DNA of 64,000 nucleotides from Fibrobacterota bacterium (GCA_023459055.1 JAEWVR010000042.1:95354-159353); one strand, 5' to 3'; shown: positions 35,618-45,183, counted from the stretch's first letter. The notes: generated by a model not told the origin, from the letters alone. A program made the numbers and translations.

Positions 35618-35989
35618 TTACACTGCGATCTCAATTTTCCGGGGTTTCTGTTCCTCAAGCAAAGGAATACGCAATTCAAGAATCCCATTATCAAGCGATG
35701 CAGATACGGCTTCCCGATTGTAAGAATCTCCAAGGCTGAATGCCCGGTAGTAACAGCCTTTGGAAAATTCATTAAGAACAGGATTATCAGGTGTATGGAA
35801 CGATTGTTTACCTTTTACAGAAAGAATATTGTTCTCGTCAATTTCAATCGTTACATCACCTTTACCGACTCCTGGCATGTCAATAACAGCAATAAGGTGG
35901 TCGGTTGTTGTGTATATATCTGCAGCTGGAGTAAAATACTTTTCGTTCTGCGTTGTTTCGCATGTTGTCTGGTTTTTATCGTTTGACAT
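35618..35989 (-). CDS. Small heat-shock protein (Hsp20/alpha-crystallin), second of a pair
   Basis: An ATP-independent holdase chaperone of the cytosol. The alpha-crystallin domain spans about residues 28-110 (YTTTDHLIAVIDMPGVGKGDVTIEI ... GILELRIPLL), and the C-terminal I-x-I motif is KIEIAV. The chosen ATG at 35989 has AGGAGA 5 nt upstream; 6 extra codons upstream are unlikely. It lies 32 bp from the other hsp20, in the same transcript. It is closer to canonical Hsp20 than its partner, which keeps a shorter N-terminal arm. Confidence 0.93.
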   Translation of the reverse strand: MSNDKNQTTCETTQNEKYFTPAADIYTTTDHLIAVIDMPGVGKGDVTIEIDENNILSVKGKQSFHTPDNPVLNEFSKGCYYRAFSLGDSYNREAVSASLDNGILELRIPLLEEQKPRKIEIAV

Positions 35990-36021
35990 AATGATCTCCT
36001 TTATCACAAGTAGTTGGATAC

Positions 36022-36429
36022 TCAGTTAATTGTAATAGTCTTCGGTTTAACTTCATCGGACTTTGGGAGTACAATGGTAAGTACTCCGTTAACAAGCGTT
36101 GCACTGATTGCAGAATCATTAATTTTCACAGGGATTGTAAGCGATTTTTCAAAATTCCCGTTTGTCCGCTCATTCAGCAGTATTTTATCATTGTCAGTGA
36201 AATTGACTTTGGTTTTTGTACCTTTGATAGTCAATGTTCCATTTTCAAAAAGAATTGAAACGGAATCTTTGGTAACTCCCGGTACTTTTGCTATTACCGT
36301 TATAGAATCTGTCGAATCATAAGCATTTACTAAAGGGTATGCATGACGGATACTCGAATCGTTAAGTAATGCGTCAAGGCTGTTTCTCAAAAAGTTAACA
36401 GATGAAAGTGGACGATACGTGCAAACCAT
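36022..36429 (-). CDS. Small heat-shock protein (Hsp20), first of a pair, behind a sigma-54 promoter
   Basis: The alpha-crystallin domain is at about residues 35-120 (STDSITVIAKVPGVTKDSVSILF, GVLTIVLPK), and the C-terminal IxI motif is ITIN. It has 135 residues, and AAGGAGG lies 5 nt before the ATG. It leads the two-gene hsp20 operon. The sigma-54-type promoter 155-171 bp upstream is unusual for a heat-shock gene and points to control by an enhancer-binding protein rather than by sigma-32 or HrcA; no CIRCE element is seen. Confidence 0.92.
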   Translation of the reverse strand: MVCTYRPLSSVNFLRNSLDALLNDSSIRHAYPLVNAYDSTDSITVIAKVPGVTKDSVSILFENGTLTIKGTKTKVNFTDNDKILLNERTNGNFEKSLTIPVKINDSAISATLVNGVLTIVLPKSDEVKPKTITIN

Positions 36430-36580
36430 AATGGCCTCCTTAAAGAGATTATTGATAATTTTTTAGTATTCTGTGTATTTAGACTTCTTATAAAAGTTAA
36501 GTAAGTATTTCCTGATTGTTATAGTACATAATTCGTATCCTTGAAACTTGACACCTTTAAAAAATTCTCAATCAATCATA

Positions 36581-36600
36581 AAAGCAACAGCTGTGCCAAA
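36581..36600 (-). promoter_or_regulatory. Sigma-54 (RpoN) promoter upstream of hsp20
   Basis: The minus strand reads TTTGGCACAGCTGTTGCTTT. The essential GG (36597-36596) and GC (36585-36584) are exactly 10 bp apart, and TGGCAC-N5-TTGCT matches the -24/-12 consensus at nearly every position. It predicts a start near 36573. Confidence 0.82.
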
Positions 36601-36756
36601 TAGCGCTAATTCTTTTTTTCTAACCGGGGGGGATAATTATCATTACGTTATTTAATTAGATGCTAAACAGCAGCGTGTTTTGATATTAGTGTGGTTACGT
36701 AATGATTGTGAATAATTGACATATAGGTGGACTGGACATTCAAACACAGGAAATTC

Positions 36757-36773
36757 GTTTCACGGTGTGAAAC
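36757..36773. promoter_or_regulatory. GTTTCAC-GGT-GTGAAAC dyad, candidate upstream activating sequence
   Basis: A perfect 7-bp inverted repeat with a 3-bp spacer lies about 185-200 bp upstream of the predicted sigma-54 start. That is the distance range of enhancer-binding-protein sites. Confidence 0.6.
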
Positions 36774-36914
36774 AGATGTTTGAAAATGAAACCTGCATTA
36801 TGGATGATAAGAAACGTACAACAGAACAGGAACATTATGATAACTGTGACAGGAAAAAGAGACCGATTGCCTAATGAACCTGCTCTGTATTTGAATGCAC
36901 TGTTGCCGGACCGG

Positions 36915-37643
36915 CTAATTGTCTTTTTGTGATTCCTGTTGTGCCGAATGCGATTTCAATAATTGCATTTGCTCATAATATTCAGGGTAGAAATGTTTAA
37001 TACATTCGGGACAAAGCGTATGAGTAAAATCGAGATGAGAGTGTTTACTCAGATAGATCTCAATATGGTTCCAATAACCCTGATCATCACGGATTTTTTT
37101 ACAACCAGCGCAAATTGGAAGCAGACCGCGTAGTGTTTCGACCTCATTGAGTGCGTTTTGAAGCTCATTAATCAGATGAATACGGTCATTCTCAGCAATT
37201 TTACGCTCAGTGATATCCTGTGATGTAATAATTGCTCCTTTAGAAAAAGGGGCAATAGTGATAGAAAGATATTTGTTTCTATAGCGTAATTCATTAAAGT
37301 GTTTGATTTGATTCGATTTGATAGCATCCATGAGCTCTTCATACATGTTAATCTCATGATTCGAAGCGTAGTCTTTATACATAATATTACCAATTTCGGG
37401 GATACGATCACCGCTTGCCCGTTTTGCATAATTGGATTTTATCACTCTGCCATCTTTATCAACGACAACTGTGAAAACTGGATTGAATTGAAACAATGCA
37501 AAGTTGAACGCTTCTTTTTCAGCTAATTCCTGTAAGTGTTGTTTGTTGGCTGATTCAAGTTTTTCCAGTTCAGTGACTCTTTTTCTCAGCGATTCTACTT
37601 CTTTAATCAGATCTGGTCGTAAGTTATTATCTATATCTGTCAT
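36915..37643 (-). CDS. PAS-domain protein with a Cys-rich C-terminal tail
   Basis: A coiled-coil start (LIKEVESLRKRVTELEKLES) leads to one PAS domain (about residues 45-155, ending FSKGAIITSQDITERK). A coiled linker and a tail with LLPICAGCKKIRDDQGYW and HTLCPECIKHFYP follow. The CxxC...CPxC tail is seen at the C-terminus of many signalling proteins and may bind zinc. There is no kinase, cyclase or methyl-accepting output domain, so it may act by protein interaction. I start at the ATG at 37643 with GGAG 7 nt upstream rather than the TTG at 37691. Confidence 0.78.
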   Translation of the reverse strand: MTDIDNNLRPDLIKEVESLRKRVTELEKLESANKQHLQELAEKEAFNFALFQFNPVFTVVVDKDGRVIKSNYAKRASGDRIPEIGNIMYKDYASNHEINMYEELMDAIKSNQIKHFNELRYRNKYLSITIAPFSKGAIITSQDITERKIAENDRIHLINELQNALNEVETLRGLLPICAGCKKIRDDQGYWNHIEIYLSKHSHLDFTHTLCPECIKHFYPEYYEQMQLLKSHSAQQESQKDN

Positions 37644-37930
37644 GAAACGGCTCCACTTATCAATTAGTTGTGTACCCAAATTAATATCCAAAATAGGATG
37701 CTTAATTCAATGCATGAAAATTGTAACATTCGATGGATAACAATTCAAAAGAATTTTTGAAAAAGAATTAGGTTGATATATCATGAGCCTCTACCTATTT
37801 TAAGCATACCATAGTTGGTTGTTTGTGCTTGTAAATTTGGTAATGCTGTTAAAAAAATTGCGTTTTTGTAGTTAAACGAATTATTTTTAAGCGTTGCCCA
37901 ATACTGGCCAATGTAGTATTTACTCATTTC

Positions 37931-38347
37931 ATGGAATCTCGTGTGACCAACCAGAAACCCTACAGGATATTGCTGGTCGATGATGAACCAGGTATACGCA
38001 AGATACTGCGCTTGTTCTTTGAACTTGAGGGATTCTCTGTATTTGAAGCAATAACTGCAAATCAGGCGATTTCAGTAATAAAAAAGGAAAAGCCACACTT
38101 AGTAATTCTGGATGTGATCCTTTGCGGACAAACCGGATTTGATGTCTGCGAGTGGGTGAAGAGTAATCCGGAGACTAAAGATACAATCGTATTTCTTTTT
38201 ACTGCTCTTAATCAGGAACATGATTACAGGGAAGGTCAGCGTGTCGGTTGTGACCAGTACCTCACAAAGCCTCAAAATCCAAAAGATATTGTCGAAAGAG
38301 TTAATGAGTACTTAAGGACAAAAGCAGAATTTAAACCAGAAAACTAA
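37931..38347 (+). CDS. Single-domain response regulator (CheY-like receiver)
   Basis: A complete receiver: acidic pair DDE at about residues 16-18, the phospho-acceptor Asp in LVILDVIL (about 59), the Thr in FLFTALN (about 87) and the Lys in YLTKPQNP (about 108). It has no output domain. No histidine kinase is adjacent; the nearest sensory gene is the PAS protein, which is divergent. secD follows after 65 bp without an obvious terminator. Confidence 0.92.
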   Translation: MESRVTNQKPYRILLVDDEPGIRKILRLFFELEGFSVFEAITANQAISVIKKEKPHLVILDVILCGQTGFDVCEWVKSNPETKDTIVFLFTALNQEHDYREGQRVGCDQYLTKPQNPKDIVERVNEYLRTKAEFKPEN

Positions 38348-38412
38348 TCTTTGTTTTCCAATTACATTGGGGAACGTGTTTCTTATACATCAGAAAGGAT
38401 GTTCATATTCTC

Positions 38413-40101
38413 ATGAAAAAAAGTGGTCCTATTAGCATCCTGATTGTTCTATTGTCGGTAGTAGTGGCATTATTGCTTCTAACTCCTTCATTTATCTTCT
38501 ATTCTACGAAGCCGGAACAACGGGACGAATTAGTAAGCAAGCACCCTAAAATCTTTAAGAAAGTGTTGAACCTCGGTCTTGATCTACAGGGTGGTATGAG
38601 ACTTGTACTTGAGGTTGATCGTAGCAATATTGAAGTGTCAAAAGATAAAGATCTGCTGGATCGCGCATATACTATTATAGAGAACCGTGTTAATGGTCTT
38701 GGTGTTGCAGAGCCGGTTATTCAAAAACAGGGTACAGACAGAATTATTGTCGAACTTCCGGGTTTGAAAGATGAGAAGGCTGCGAAGGAAGTTATTGGAA
38801 AGACTGCGCAGCTTCAGTTCCATCTTCTAAGAGAACCTGCACAGTTTCAAACCGCGCTTTCTGTAATTGATAATGTCGTCGCAGGTAAAGCCCAGAAAGA
38901 TCTTGGGGCAGATTCTACCAAAGCTCTTGATAGTGCTGCCATAAAGGAAAAAGAACGTCAGAAACTAGCGGAAAATCTGCTTACTGGAAAAGATACCAGC
39001 CATGCGGATACATCTAAAAAATCAGACACTGCTGCTGCAATCACTAAAACGAAATCGTTTATGGAACTTCTTGCTGTCGTTGGTGATCAGGTTGGTGTAA
39101 AAGATGATGATCTTAAAAAAGTCAAAGAAATTCTTGCACGCCAGGATGTTCGTCAGGCACTTGAGAGTGCAGGGCTTGGTTCAAATGCATTCCTGTGGAG
39201 TCATGATACTACAGTTATCAGTGGAAAAAATTACTTCACACTTTACTATGTTAAAGCAAACGCAGAACTTCGCGGAGATATCATTAAAGATGCCGTGGTT
39301 GGATTAGATCAGATGCAGGGTGGAAATGCCAAGGTTGATCTGACACTGAATACCAAAGGTGCACACAAGTTTTCATCTGTAACTGCTGCAAATGTTAACA
39401 AATTCCTCGCAATCGTTCTTGATAGTACAGTGTATTCTGCACCGCGAATCATCCAGAAGATTTCCGGTGGTCGTGCAGAAATTACCGGTAGTTTTTCAAC
39501 TGCTGAAGCAAAAAATCTTGCACTCGTTTTGCGTGCCGGTGCACTTCCTGCTCCAGTTAAAATCATTGAAGAACGTACTGTTGGACCATCACTTGGCTTT
39601 GACTCGATCAACAAGAGTTTTTTTGCAGGTTTAGTAGGTACTGTTCTCGTTATACTGTTTATGTTTGTTTATTATAAGAAAAGCGGTGGCCTTGCAATTA
39701 TAGCAATGGTTATAAACATCATCGGTGTACTTGCTGCAATGGCTGCAATAAATGCAACGCTGACACTGCCGGGTATTGCTGGTATTATTCTCCAGGTAGG
39801 TATGGGTGTTGATGCATCGGTGCTTATTCTCGAACGCATACGTGAAGAACTTCGGCTTGGAAAAACTGTTCGCAGCGCAATAGATGCCGGTTTTGAGAGA
39901 GCGTTTACAACAATTCTCGACTCAAACCTTACAACAATTGTAACTGCGTTACTTCTTCTCTGGAAGGGTACAGGACCTATTCGCGGTTTCTCTGTAACAC
40001 TTATTCTTGGTCTTCTTATATCACTGTTTACAGCTCTTTTCATAACTCGTGTTATGATGGATCTTGTATTCAAGAAAAACAATAACAAAATGAGTATTTA
40101 A
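38413..40101 (+). CDS. secD: Protein translocase subunit SecD
   Basis: SecD and SecF form an inner-membrane RND-type complex that pulls translocating proteins out of SecYEG using the proton gradient. The signature LGLDLQGGMRLVLEVD is near residues 56-71. The periplasmic domain includes the P1-type fold and a basal LTLNTKGAHKFSSVTAAN. Six helices are present, with GMGVDASVLILERIREEL in the C-terminal half. The length of 562 residues is shorter than E. coli SecD but within range. A charged insert of about 60 residues (about 165-220, rich in Asp, Ser and Lys) separates the two periplasmic parts. secF begins 17 bp later. Confidence 0.95.
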   Translation: MKKSGPISILIVLLSVVVALLLLTPSFIFYSTKPEQRDELVSKHPKIFKKVLNLGLDLQGGMRLVLEVDRSNIEVSKDKDLLDRAYTIIENRVNGLGVAEPVIQKQGTDRIIVELPGLKDEKAAKEVIGKTAQLQFHLLREPAQFQTALSVIDNVVAGKAQKDLGADSTKALDSAAIKEKERQKLAENLLTGKDTSHADTSKKSDTAAAITKTKSFMELLAVVGDQVGVKDDDLKKVKEILARQDVRQALESAGLGSNAFLWSHDTTVISGKNYFTLYYVKANAELRGDIIKDAVVGLDQMQGGNAKVDLTLNTKGAHKFSSVTAANVNKFLAIVLDSTVYSAPRIIQKISGGRAEITGSFSTAEAKNLALVLRAGALPAPVKIIEERTVGPSLGFDSINKSFFAGLVGTVLVILFMFVYYKKSGGLAIIAMVINIIGVLAAMAAINATLTLPGIAGIILQVGMGVDASVLILERIREELRLGKTVRSAIDAGFERAFTTILDSNLTTIVTALLLLWKGTGPIRGFSVTLILGLLISLFTALFITRVMMDLVFKKNNNKMSI

Positions 40102-40118
40102 ACTTAGCAGAGGAAATC

Positions 40119-41060
40119 ATGGTAGAGATTTTTAAATCAACAAATTACAACTTTATCAAGCATGCCCCAAAAGCGATAGGGTTTTCACTTGTCGTTATTG
40201 TTTCGTCCTTGATTTTTACATTCGCTACAGGCGGATTTAATTTCGCAGTGGATTTTACCGGCGGAACACTTGTTCAGGTAAAATTTAAAAACACTGTTGA
40301 TGACAAGGAGCTTGCTAAAATCAGAAGTGTGCTTCAGGAAATGGAAGTCGCTCCAAATGTAAAAATCAGTAAACCTGAAGTTAAAAATATCGGTCCAAAA
40401 ACTGATAATGAGCTTCAAATTACTGTAAAAGAAAAATTTGAGGGTACTGTATTGCAGGATAAAATTCAGGAAGCACTAACCAAAAATTACAGTGATAATC
40501 CGTTTGAACTCCGTCGACAGGAACTCGTTGGTCCTAAAATCGGAAAAGAGCTGAAAACAAACGCAATTGTTGCAGTAATTTTATCGATGATTGCACTGCT
40601 GATATACGTTGGTGTACGATTCAGTCTTCCATTTGCTTTTGCGGCGGTTGTTCCGATTTTCCATGATGTCGTTATCGCATTGGCGCCAATGTTATTTATT
40701 AAAAGTGAGCTTTCACTTGCAACAATTGCCGCTTTGCTGACAATTGCCGGTTATTCATTGAATGATACAATCGTTATTTTTGACCGTGTTCGTGAAAATA
40801 TCAGAGCGAATGGTCTGAAAAACAGGTCATTTTTTGATCTTATTAATCACAGTATCAACCAGACACTCTCGAGAACAATTATCACGTTTACTGCAATGAT
40901 CTTTGTTGTGGCAATGCTGTTCTTCTTTGGTGGTGAGGCAATTAAAGACTTTTCGTTACCAATGTTTGCGGGAACGATTGCCGGTGTGTATTCAACTATC
41001 TACATCGCAAGTCCGATTCTTATATGGTGGAATAAAAAGTGGCCAATCACTAAAGTGTAA
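40119..41060 (+). CDS. secF: Protein translocase subunit SecF
   Basis: Partner of SecD. It has an N-terminal helix, then FAVDFTGGTLVQVKF (about residues 42-56), a small periplasmic domain and five C-terminal helices with the SecF signature LTIAGYSLNDTIVIFDRVREN. The length of 313 residues is normal. AGAGGAAATC lies just before the ATG. A strong terminator follows, closing the secDF operon. Confidence 0.96.
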   Translation: MVEIFKSTNYNFIKHAPKAIGFSLVVIVSSLIFTFATGGFNFAVDFTGGTLVQVKFKNTVDDKELAKIRSVLQEMEVAPNVKISKPEVKNIGPKTDNELQITVKEKFEGTVLQDKIQEALTKNYSDNPFELRRQELVGPKIGKELKTNAIVAVILSMIALLIYVGVRFSLPFAFAAVVPIFHDVVIALAPMLFIKSELSLATIAALLTIAGYSLNDTIVIFDRVRENIRANGLKNRSFFDLINHSINQTLSRTIITFTAMIFVVAMLFFFGGEAIKDFSLPMFAGTIAGVYSTIYIASPILIWWNKKWPITKV

Positions 41061-41101
41061 TTTTTCGAAAAACTGAGTCGTATCAGATAGCGATAAATTC
41101 A

Positions 41102-41142
41102 AAAAAACCTCTTATGGAAAGAATCCCATGAGAGGTTTTTTT
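41102..41142 (+). terminator. Rho-independent terminator of secDF
   Basis: A stem of about 16 bp (AAAAAACCTCTTATGG pairing with CCATGAGAGGTTTTTT) has an 8-nt loop and a T7 tail. It lies 42 bp after the secF stop. Confidence 0.93.
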
Positions 41143-41167
41143 CTACCACTGTCAAATGGTTTACGAT

Positions 41168-41818
41168 ATGAGAATAATTCTGCTTGTTTTTGTGTCAATA
41201 GCATTTCTCTCAAATGCTTTTGCTCAGGAACCAATTACCATTGCCATTGTAAAATATAATGGAGGTGGAGACTGGTATGCGAATCCGTCCGCGATGCCAA
41301 ACCTGATCAAAGAAATAAAGCGCAGAACAAAGATCCCGATTGCCGATACTGTTGCAACAGTGAGTATAATGGATAATTCATTATTTCAATATCCATTTAT
41401 TTACATTACCGGGCATGGTGATATAAAATTATCAAATAATGAAAAAATCCGGTTGCGCCGTTACCTGATAGGGGGCGGATTCTTATGGGTTGATGACAAT
41501 TATGGACTGGATAAGTCTTTTCGTACAGAGATGGCATCATTATTTCCCGAAAATCCATTGGTTACGCTTCCAAATGATCATCCGCTCTACACAAGTTTCT
41601 ACACATTACCATCATTACCGAAAATTCATGAACATGATGGAAAACCGGCTGAGGGATTAGGTATTACTTTTGATAATCGTCTTATCGTATTTTATTCTTA
41701 TAGTTCGGATATCGGGGATGGTCTCGAGGATCTTCATGTACATAATGATGGGCCGGAGCTTCATGAGCTTGCGATTCGGATGGGGATAAATATTATTGTA
41801 TGGTTTTTTAAACAATGA
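41168..41818 (+). CDS. Exported DUF4159 protein
   Basis: The signal peptide MRIILLVFVSIAFLSNAFA begins at the ATG at 41168; four more codons upstream are possible. The mature protein matches DUF4159: ITIAIVKYNGGGDWYANP, FIYITGHGDIKLS, LRRYLIGGGFLWVDD and DHPLYTSFY. The fold is thought to be glutamine-amidotransferase-like. It overlaps the next gene by 4 bp (ATGA). DUF4159 genes usually accompany MoxR ATPase and DUF58/BatA genes, which are absent here, so only part of that set is preserved at this spot. Confidence 0.85.
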   Translation: MRIILLVFVSIAFLSNAFAQEPITIAIVKYNGGGDWYANPSAMPNLIKEIKRRTKIPIADTVATVSIMDNSLFQYPFIYITGHGDIKLSNNEKIRLRRYLIGGGFLWVDDNYGLDKSFRTEMASLFPENPLVTLPNDHPLYTSFYTLPSLPKIHEHDGKPAEGLGITFDNRLIVFYSYSSDIGDGLEDLHVHNDGPELHELAIRMGINIIVWFFKQ

Positions 41819-44800
41819 TTGGCGCAATCAGGAGCATAGTACAGTTTGCTGCACGCGCTCAGCGAAGGTTGATAATTGCGAAAATTATCGAACATATGGT
41901 GCTATACCTTGGAATGCTTTCTGTAGTTGTCGCTGTTTTAAATATGCTTTTTATTTTTTTCCCATTTTCAATTATTATTTACTTACTTGACTTGGCGGTT
42001 ATTCTCCCACTTTTTTTAGTAGTAATCTTCTGTATATTGTTCATCTGGATTAAGCGGGTTTCCAGGCTTGACGCTTTACGGTATCTTGAAAAACAAAGCC
42101 GGATTGAACATGGTGTTGTTTCAATTGCTTTTGAAATGAGGGATCAGGCGGAAAGCGTTTTTACTAAAAGAGTCGCGGATACTGCTGTTTTACAAATACA
42201 AACATTAAAATCTTTTTTTCCATCATTTTGTACAATTCGTACATTACTTATTTTTTGTGTCGGAATAGTTCTCTTTACAGGTACATCACTGTTGGACAAT
42301 TCTGCAATCCGCTATGTGTCGATTTCCGGTTTAGTTAAAAATAATAGAGTAGACTATGTTGTCAAACCAGGAACGATTTCAATACCAAAGGGTGGTAACG
42401 TTATTCTATCTATGGAGTGCAATAATCTGACAGCTGTTTCATGCTGGTTGTTGGTGAAAGATCTTTCCACTGGTAAAACAGATAGAAAAATGATTTATAA
42501 AAATAGTATGAATCTGTTTTCTGATACGCTAATTAATGTTACAAAGAGCATACAGTATCAATTTATGACTACGAATCGAAAAATAAATAGAGATAGTATC
42601 ATTGTTGTTCAGCCTCCGGGAATACAGTCAATTGCTTTAAAGATAACCAATCCAGGTTATATGAATCGAAAGGATACTGTAGCTATCAGCGGTAACGGGA
42701 ACGCCTCGGTTTACAGGGGGGCGACTATCAGAATAGAAATTGAGAGCAGTTTTCTGAAATCGGCACAGCTTGTAATAAACAATGATACAACGGTTATGAC
42801 AACAAATAAGCGAAATGCATCAGCATCCTTTAATGTTATAGCAACTGATAAAATGAACTATGCGATCATTTTAACAGATACTATGGGACAAAAAAATGAA
42901 GATCAGATTCACTATGAGATAACAATTATTCCTGATGAACTACCGGCAGTGCAGATTACAAAACCAGCTTATAACAAGAACCTGACTCCCGAAATGCTTG
43001 AAAATATTGCATTTGAGGCAGTTGATGATTTCGGAATTCGTAGTGCAGATCTTAACTATTTTATCAACAGTGACAAGGTTACTATATCAACTATCAAATT
43101 ATCTCCGAAGAAAAGTGAAGAAAAATATCAAAAAGAGTATTTATGGGACTTAAATAAAACCGGTTTGTATCCAGGTGATACACTTTTTTATTTTGTAAAG
43201 GTCTTGGATAATTATCCATACAAGCCACTTCATAGTGCCAGTAGTGATACCTTTTTTCTAAGAATACCCTCATTTGAAGAGATATCAAAAGGTATTCTTG
43301 AAAAGGAGAAGCACGCAGAACAACTTCTTAAGCATGTAGTCGATAAAGCGGGAGAAATCAGAAAAGCAACGGATAAGGTACAATCAGAAAGTAAACGAGA
43401 TTCCGAAAACCCATCATGGGAACAGATTCAAATGCTTGACAAAATGAAAGAACAGGCCGGGAATCTGCGTGATTCTTTGCAAACTGCTATTGATGAATTG
43501 AATAAGAGTGCTGAGGAATTAAGAAAACAGGGTGGATTAGGTAATGAGCTCGCTGACAAAATGAAACAAATTGAAGAAATGATTAAAAAACTGGCTGCGA
43601 AATATGGCGACAGTCTTTTTACTGATATTGATAAAAATCAAAAAATCACAGCTAAACAATTGCAGGAGGCCGTAGAAAAAGCGACGGCGCTTTTACCGGA
43701 TCTTGAGAAGGCCCTTGAAAATACACTTAAGTATCTTGAAGCAATGCAAAAAGACCGCGAGCTTGCAGAATTGTCAATGAAAGCTGAAAATCTCGCCAGG
43801 CAACAAGTTGCTCTTAATGAACGTGAAACTGAAGATAACAGGGCTCGGCAGGATCAGGTGATAAGGGAAAGTGAGGAGCTGAATAATGATATCAGGAATG
43901 CACTTGATCAAAATAGTAACAAGAATGTTGATTCACTTTTAAAGCAAATAGAATCTCTGGGAAAAGAAATCAAAGACAGGAAAAAGAATTCATCTTCGAT
44001 TGATAAAAATGTAGCAACAGCGATGAGTCAATCATTGATGTCACTGTCTGATGAGTTACGGGAAATGATGAGTGATGCACAAGCGATTAAATCGGAAAAG
44101 GAAATTAAAAAAGTATTGGCAATAGCAGGAATGCTATTATCTGTAAGCGACTGGATCGAAGAGTCTGGTAGAAACAAGCTTGACGATAAAGCGGTCGGAA
44201 TACATCTTCAGATATTTTCGGATGCATTAAGAAAAGTGCAGGGTAACATTGACAGTTTAGAACTTGTTCCACCTGAGATGCTCAGCTATATGACAAAACA
44301 GATAAATAGTATTTTAAGTGAATTGCAGATGATTGTCAGTACGTTTGACTCGTTTCAGGAAAGAACTCTTGATAAAGTATCATCATCGGTGCTTGTTTTA
44401 GCAAATGATGTGATGTCATTTGCATCACAGGCGTTACAGCCGCAGAATAATGGTGGTGGTGAAGGTGGCGGTGGAATGATGTCAAAAATGAGAAAGCTAT
44501 CGCAACGTCAATCTGGTGTAAATGCTGCTACATCTGCAATGCTTCGATCGCTTATGGAAAATAACCAGGGAATGCAGCCGGGTGCCGGTGATATATCATC
44601 TGATGGAGATAGGCAGCGGATGGAAGCTGCCCGAAAAAGAGCAATGGAACGTCAAAAGGAGATTGCTGATGAACTTGCAAGGTTACAGGAGGAGTTTGAA
44701 AGTGATAACGCAAATAATCAGATAGTAAAGCGGCTGGAAGAATTGAAAAAAGAAGCGCAGCGTCTTACGGAGATGTTTATCGCGCCATCACCGGTACTTG

Positions 44801-45069
44801 AAGAAAAACAGAATGAGTTTTTAAACAGAATGCTGCAATCTGCGCTTTCTGTAAATAGACAGGATGATGAAAAAGAGGACCGAAAATCAGAATCAGCAAA
44901 GACAATGTTTTTTGAACAACGTGGTAAAAAGATACAGGTACCGGCAACTCCTGACGCTTTTTATTTGATGAAACGAAAAGCACTTCAGGGTAATTTTCCT
45001 GAGACGTATCGTAGCGCAATTAACGCATATCTTGACTCTTTGGGAGTATTGTATCTTAAAGACAAATGA
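41815..45069 (+). CDS. Large DUF4175-like membrane-anchored protein with coiled coils
   Basis: Two or three membrane helices (about residues 25-75 and 140-160) precede a beta-rich exoplasmic region (about 175-460) containing repeated Ig-like segments (IQSIALKITNPGYMNRKDTVAIS, LPAVQITKPAYNKNLTPE). The remaining 600 residues are long, charged alpha-helices (LAEKEKHAEQLLKHV type) and a Gly-rich patch GGGEGGGGMM near residue 880. This is the plan of DUF4175 proteins found with DUF4159. It is translationally coupled to the preceding gene. The biological role is unknown; an envelope-stress or surface-assembly function is sometimes supposed. Confidence 0.72.
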   Translation: MIGAIRSIVQFAARAQRRLIIAKIIEHMVLYLGMLSVVVAVLNMLFIFFPFSIIIYLLDLAVILPLFLVVIFCILFIWIKRVSRLDALRYLEKQSRIEHGVVSIAFEMRDQAESVFTKRVADTAVLQIQTLKSFFPSFCTIRTLLIFCVGIVLFTGTSLLDNSAIRYVSISGLVKNNRVDYVVKPGTISIPKGGNVILSMECNNLTAVSCWLLVKDLSTGKTDRKMIYKNSMNLFSDTLINVTKSIQYQFMTTNRKINRDSIIVVQPPGIQSIALKITNPGYMNRKDTVAISGNGNASVYRGATIRIEIESSFLKSAQLVINNDTTVMTTNKRNASASFNVIATDKMNYAIILTDTMGQKNEDQIHYEITIIPDELPAVQITKPAYNKNLTPEMLENIAFEAVDDFGIRSADLNYFINSDKVTISTIKLSPKKSEEKYQKEYLWDLNKTGLYPGDTLFYFVKVLDNYPYKPLHSASSDTFFLRIPSFEEISKGILEKEKHAEQLLKHVVDKAGEIRKATDKVQSESKRDSENPSWEQIQMLDKMKEQAGNLRDSLQTAIDELNKSAEELRKQGGLGNELADKMKQIEEMIKKLAAKYGDSLFTDIDKNQKITAKQLQEAVEKATALLPDLEKALENTLKYLEAMQKDRELAELSMKAENLARQQVALNERETEDNRARQDQVIRESEELNNDIRNALDQNSNKNVDSLLKQIESLGKEIKDRKKNSSSIDKNVATAMSQSLMSLSDELREMMSDAQAIKSEKEIKKVLAIAGMLLSVSDWIEESGRNKLDDKAVGIHLQIFSDALRKVQGNIDSLELVPPEMLSYMTKQINSILSELQMIVSTFDSFQERTLDKVSSSVLVLANDVMSFASQALQPQNNGGGEGGGGMMSKMRKLSQRQSGVNAATSAMLRSLMENNQGMQPGAGDISSDGDRQRMEAARKRAMERQKEIADELARLQEEFESDNANNQIVKRLEELKKEAQRLTEMFIAPSPVLEEKQNEFLNRMLQSALSVNRQDDEKEDRKSESAKTMFFEQRGKKIQVPATPDAFYLMKRKALQGNFPETYRSAINAYLDSLGVLYLKDK

Positions 45070-45124
45070 ATGTTAGATTTTTATACGTTGATTGGTTGCA
45101 AGTGATACAGAATGGTGACCTGAG

Positions 45125-45159
45125 TCCAGAATTCAGAATCCAGAATCTAGTAGCCAGTA
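45125..45159. repeat. Degenerate heptamer array, first half
   Basis: Five consecutive 7-mers are read: TCCAGAA, TTCAGAA, TCCAGAA, TCTAGTA and GCCAGTA, then a broken unit. The array lies between two converging genes. Confidence 0.55.
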
Positions 45160-45183
45160 GTAAAGAAAAAATATGGTCTTGAC

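Larger units (their letters stand above)
36430..36914. other. Intergenic control region of the hsp20 operon (485 bp)
   Basis: It holds a leader of about 144 nt, the sigma-54 promoter (36581-36600) and, about 160-180 bp further upstream, the GTTTCAC/GTGAAAC dyad (36757-36773) plus related TTTGAAA and TGAAAC words. No gene is seen. Confidence 0.6.
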
